Shown one piece after another: positions 62,294-64,000 of a stretch of DNA of 64,000 nt (positions are counted from its first letter, which is position 1; every line of letters starts with the position of its first letter). The notes beneath the pieces were generated by a model. It searched no databases, was not told where the DNA came from, and saw only the letters and a program-made list of their open reading frames with translations. The position numbers and the translations under genes are program-made. The stretch is from Pseudomonas sp. TH41. GTDB lineage: Bacteria > Pseudomonadota > Gammaproteobacteria > Pseudomonadales > Pseudomonadaceae. The stretch is taken from the NCBI RefSeq assembly GCF_016650695.1, contig NZ_JAEKFH010000007.1, positions 124,001-188,000 on the forward strand, written 5' to 3'.

Positions 62294-62631
62294 GAGGGGG
62301 AAACTCCAGAACTTCGCAAAGGCCGTCATTCTAGCCATTGCGCAGCAAAACTGCAGTATTGATGATGCCTTGCCTTGCGCGTTGGTCCGGTGACACAGGT
62401 TCTGGCATTACCCTCATCCCGCGCGATGGTGCTCTTGTAGCCAATCTTCAAGAGCTCATTTGTGAATATCTGTGACGACTGCATCAGGCTAATTAAGTGC
62501 ATTCCAATTTATGCGCTATTCACCGGAACTAAATTAAATAAACACCGGTTAAATGTTTACTTGATGAAACACCCTGACTATTATTGCCTCACTGTCTCCT
62601 GCCATCCAGCGCCCTACATAAGGTAATCCTC
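62294..62631. other. Intergenic region between purU and mvaT
   Basis: No gene is seen. The right half (62460-62600) is markedly AT-rich for this genome and holds the mvaT promoter; MvaT-type proteins prefer such DNA and often repress their own gene, so autoregulation is plausible. The left half carries no feature I recognise beyond the purU leader. Confidence 0.4.
62556..62584 (+). promoter_or_regulatory. Sigma-70 promoter of mvaT
   Basis: TTTACT (62556-62561) and TATTAT (62579-62584) are spaced exactly 17 bases; transcription would start near 62591, about 40 bases before the ATG. Confidence 0.65.
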
Positions 62632-63009
62632 ATGTCCTTGATCAACGAATATCGTGCCACCGAAGAAGCTATCAAAGAGCTGCAAGCCCGTTTGAAAAAT
62701 CTGTCCCAAGACGACAAACTGCAAACCGAGCTGGAATTCGAAGGCAAACTGCGCACCCTGATGGGCGAATACTCCAAGTCCCTGCGTGACATCATCGCGC
62801 TGCTGGACCCGGAAGCCAAAACCAAGGCTCCACGTGGCGGCGCAGTAAAAACTACCGGCACCAAACGTGCCCGCAAAGTTAAACAATACAAAAACCCGCA
62901 CAACGGCGAAGTCATCGAAACCAAAGGTGGCAACCACAAAACTCTGAAAGAGTGGAAAGCCAAGTGGGGCGGTGACGTGGTTGAAGGCTGGGCTACTCTG
63001 CTGGGCTAA
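62632..63009 (+). CDS. mvaT: H-NS-like xenogeneic silencer MvaT
   Basis: A 125-residue nucleoid protein. The N-terminal coiled-coil oligomerisation region (MSLINEYRATEEAIKELQAR) is followed by a linker and the C-terminal AT-rich DNA-binding domain (RKVKQYKNPHNGEVIETKGG, HKTLKEWKAKWG). MvaT silences horizontally acquired and virulence genes in pseudomonads. AAGGTAAT lies upstream of the ATG at 62632; the frame back to 62584 is not used. Confidence 0.96.
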   Translation: MSLINEYRATEEAIKELQARLKNLSQDDKLQTELEFEGKLRTLMGEYSKSLRDIIALLDPEAKTKAPRGGAVKTTGTKRARKVKQYKNPHNGEVIETKGGNHKTLKEWKAKWGGDVVEGWATLLG

Positions 63010-63046
63010 GCCGCAGAGCTTGTCGCGGACTGATCCGCGATGAAAA

Positions 63047-63075
63047 GAACGCCAGCTGATGCTGGCGTTTTTTTA
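63047..63075. terminator. Terminator between mvaT and sbcB
   Basis: AACGCCAGC TGAT GCTGGCGTT followed by seven Ts on the plus strand; about 40 bases after mvaT. Confidence 0.93.
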
Positions 63076-63108
63076 TGCCCGATTGTCGAGCCATGGACAT
63101 ATTCGTTT

Positions 63109-64000
63109 TCAAACATTCAAACGTTTGCGTAATCCCTGCACATAATCCTGCCATTCATTCAGCACCTGTCGCTGAAACGATGTAGCCGTAATGTTCAATT
63201 GCGCTGCGGCCTCTACGAAAGTTTCCAGTGTATTGGGTGCCCCCCACTCAAGGTCTGACAAACGTTGCTGACAGAATATTCGCCAACGTTCTTGCTCTTC
63301 AAAATTCAACGTATCGGGGAAGTTACGTGCGCGATATCGAAACAATAATTCCGGCAAACGTTCATCATCGAAAGGCCATTGCTGTTGCGCCAATTGCACG
63401 GGATCGGCCGTTCTGACTTGCTCACATAAACGCCGATCCCGATCACCGATAAAACCATCGTATAACTGTTGCTCAGGATCTTGGCTCGAGGAAAAGTCTT
63501 CGCTCGCATAAATCGCCAAAACTTTATCGTGCCACACTTTTTGTGCGTCACTTAGTCGCAGCGCCCGCGCCTGATAGAGCGCCATGTCCAGCTCAAGACG
63601 CTGCTGATCGACAGGACGAAGTACCGACAACGGCGCCACCACCGGACATTTATTGATGTGGATAAGCTTGAGTGGCACCGGCAACTCGCCCTCGACCAGT
63701 TCATCGCGGCGGGTATACAACCGCTGGCGCAATGCTTCGGCATCCAGATCAAGCAGGTTTTGAGGATCCAGGTGCAGGTCACAGACAATCAGGGCGTTAC
63801 GGTTACGGGGATGCCACGCCAGTGGCAGCACCACACCGACATAGTTGCGTGCTGCCGAAAAACGCCCGGAAACATGCACCATCGGCTGCAAGAGTCGAAC
63901 CTGATCCATTACCCGTTGTTTGCCGCGTAACTGAAACAGCCAGTCATATAGTTTTGGCTGTTTTTCCCGTATCAAGCGTGCAAGGGCGATGGTAGCGCGA
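63109..64000 (-). CDS. sbcB: Exonuclease I, C-terminal part (5' end outside window)
   Basis: The open frame runs off the right edge, and about 297 codons are visible. The sequence ATIALARLIREKQPKLYDWL and PLAWHPRNRNALIVCDL match the region after the DnaQ-type nuclease domain of E. coli exonuclease I (ATIAMAKLVKTRQPRLFDYL), followed by the SH3-like and helical domains up to the stop. The enzyme degrades single-stranded DNA 3' to 5' and binds SSB. The catalytic residues lie outside the window. Confidence 0.93.
   Translation of the reverse strand, partial: RATIALARLIREKQPKLYDWLFQLRGKQRVMDQVRLLQPMVHVSGRFSAARNYVGVVLPLAWHPRNRNALIVCDLHLDPQNLLDLDAEALRQRLYTRRDELVEGELPVPLKLIHINKCPVVAPLSVLRPVDQQRLELDMALYQARALRLSDAQKVWHDKVLAIYASEDFSSSQDPEQQLYDGFIGDRDRRLCEQVRTADPVQLAQQQWPFDDERLPELLFRYRARNFPDTLNFEEQERWRIFCQQRLSDLEWGAPNTLETFVEAAAQLNITATSFQRQVLNEWQDYVQGLRKRLNV

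Overview
The window is chromosomal DNA of a fluorescent pseudomonad, most likely the Pseudomonas fluorescens group. Signs of this are GC-rich coding sequence, an arcDABC arginine deiminase operon, the TyrR-like regulator GcsR beside a gcvH-gcvP-sdaA-gcvT operon, oprD, mvaT, a PctA-type amino-acid chemoreceptor, and many palindromic extragenic repeats of two families. These are family A, core GTAGGAGCGAGCTTGCTCGC, and family B, core GTAGGAGCTGCCGAAGGCTG. No phage, plasmid, insertion sequence or CRISPR array was seen.

Layout. 1-5250: a cut-off secreted or lipoprotein gene, a heme oxygenase gene that has lost its 5' end, a DUF454 membrane protein, a chemoreceptor and a class III CoA-transferase-like protein. 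5380-13409: alkA and an arginine/ornithine antiporter paralogue run leftward; arcD-arcA-arcB-arcC and a small conserved protein run rightward from an Anr-type promoter. 13624-22017: gcsR, a tandem repeat array, three GcsR-like palindromes, a sigma-54 promoter, then gcvH-gcvP-sdaA-gcvT for glycine and serine catabolism. 22408-24359: a cold-shock protein, an RDD membrane protein and nadA.

24633-36912 is a long leftward block of housekeeping genes: aspS, yebC, ruvC, ruvA, ruvB, ybgC, tolQ, tolR, tolA, tolB, pal, cpoB, queE, queC and tRNA-Lys. It covers translation, Holliday-junction processing, the Tol-Pal envelope machine and queuosine synthesis. 37033-41642: an FmdB zinc ribbon, a ribbon-helix-helix protein, a membrane-anchored cold-shock-domain protein, slyX, a HIT protein and oprD. 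41706-53617: mscS, yajQ, panE, a histidine kinase, a cobalamin adenosyltransferase, a MutT-ThiE fusion, a GST, argJ, secA and dciA. 53722-64000: a HerA/DUF853 ATPase, a PctA-like chemoreceptor behind a FliA-type promoter, a three-gene glycosyltransferase/deacetylase/flippase-like operon, a 760-bp imperfect inverted repeat, a small protein, purU, mvaT and the 3' part of sbcB.

Most of this is ordinary core genome. The parts most worth a second look are the gcs control region with its 87-bp array, the truncated heme oxygenase, the uncharacterised glycosyltransferase operon, the large inverted repeat at 60.4-61.1 kb, two possible small RNAs (37.8 and 39.7 kb), and places where gene content appears to differ from P. 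aeruginosa as I recall it (no glyA in the gcs operon, no response regulator beside panE, no lpxC beside dciA). Gene boundaries rest on reading frames, ribosome-binding sites and family knowledge; no database search was possible.
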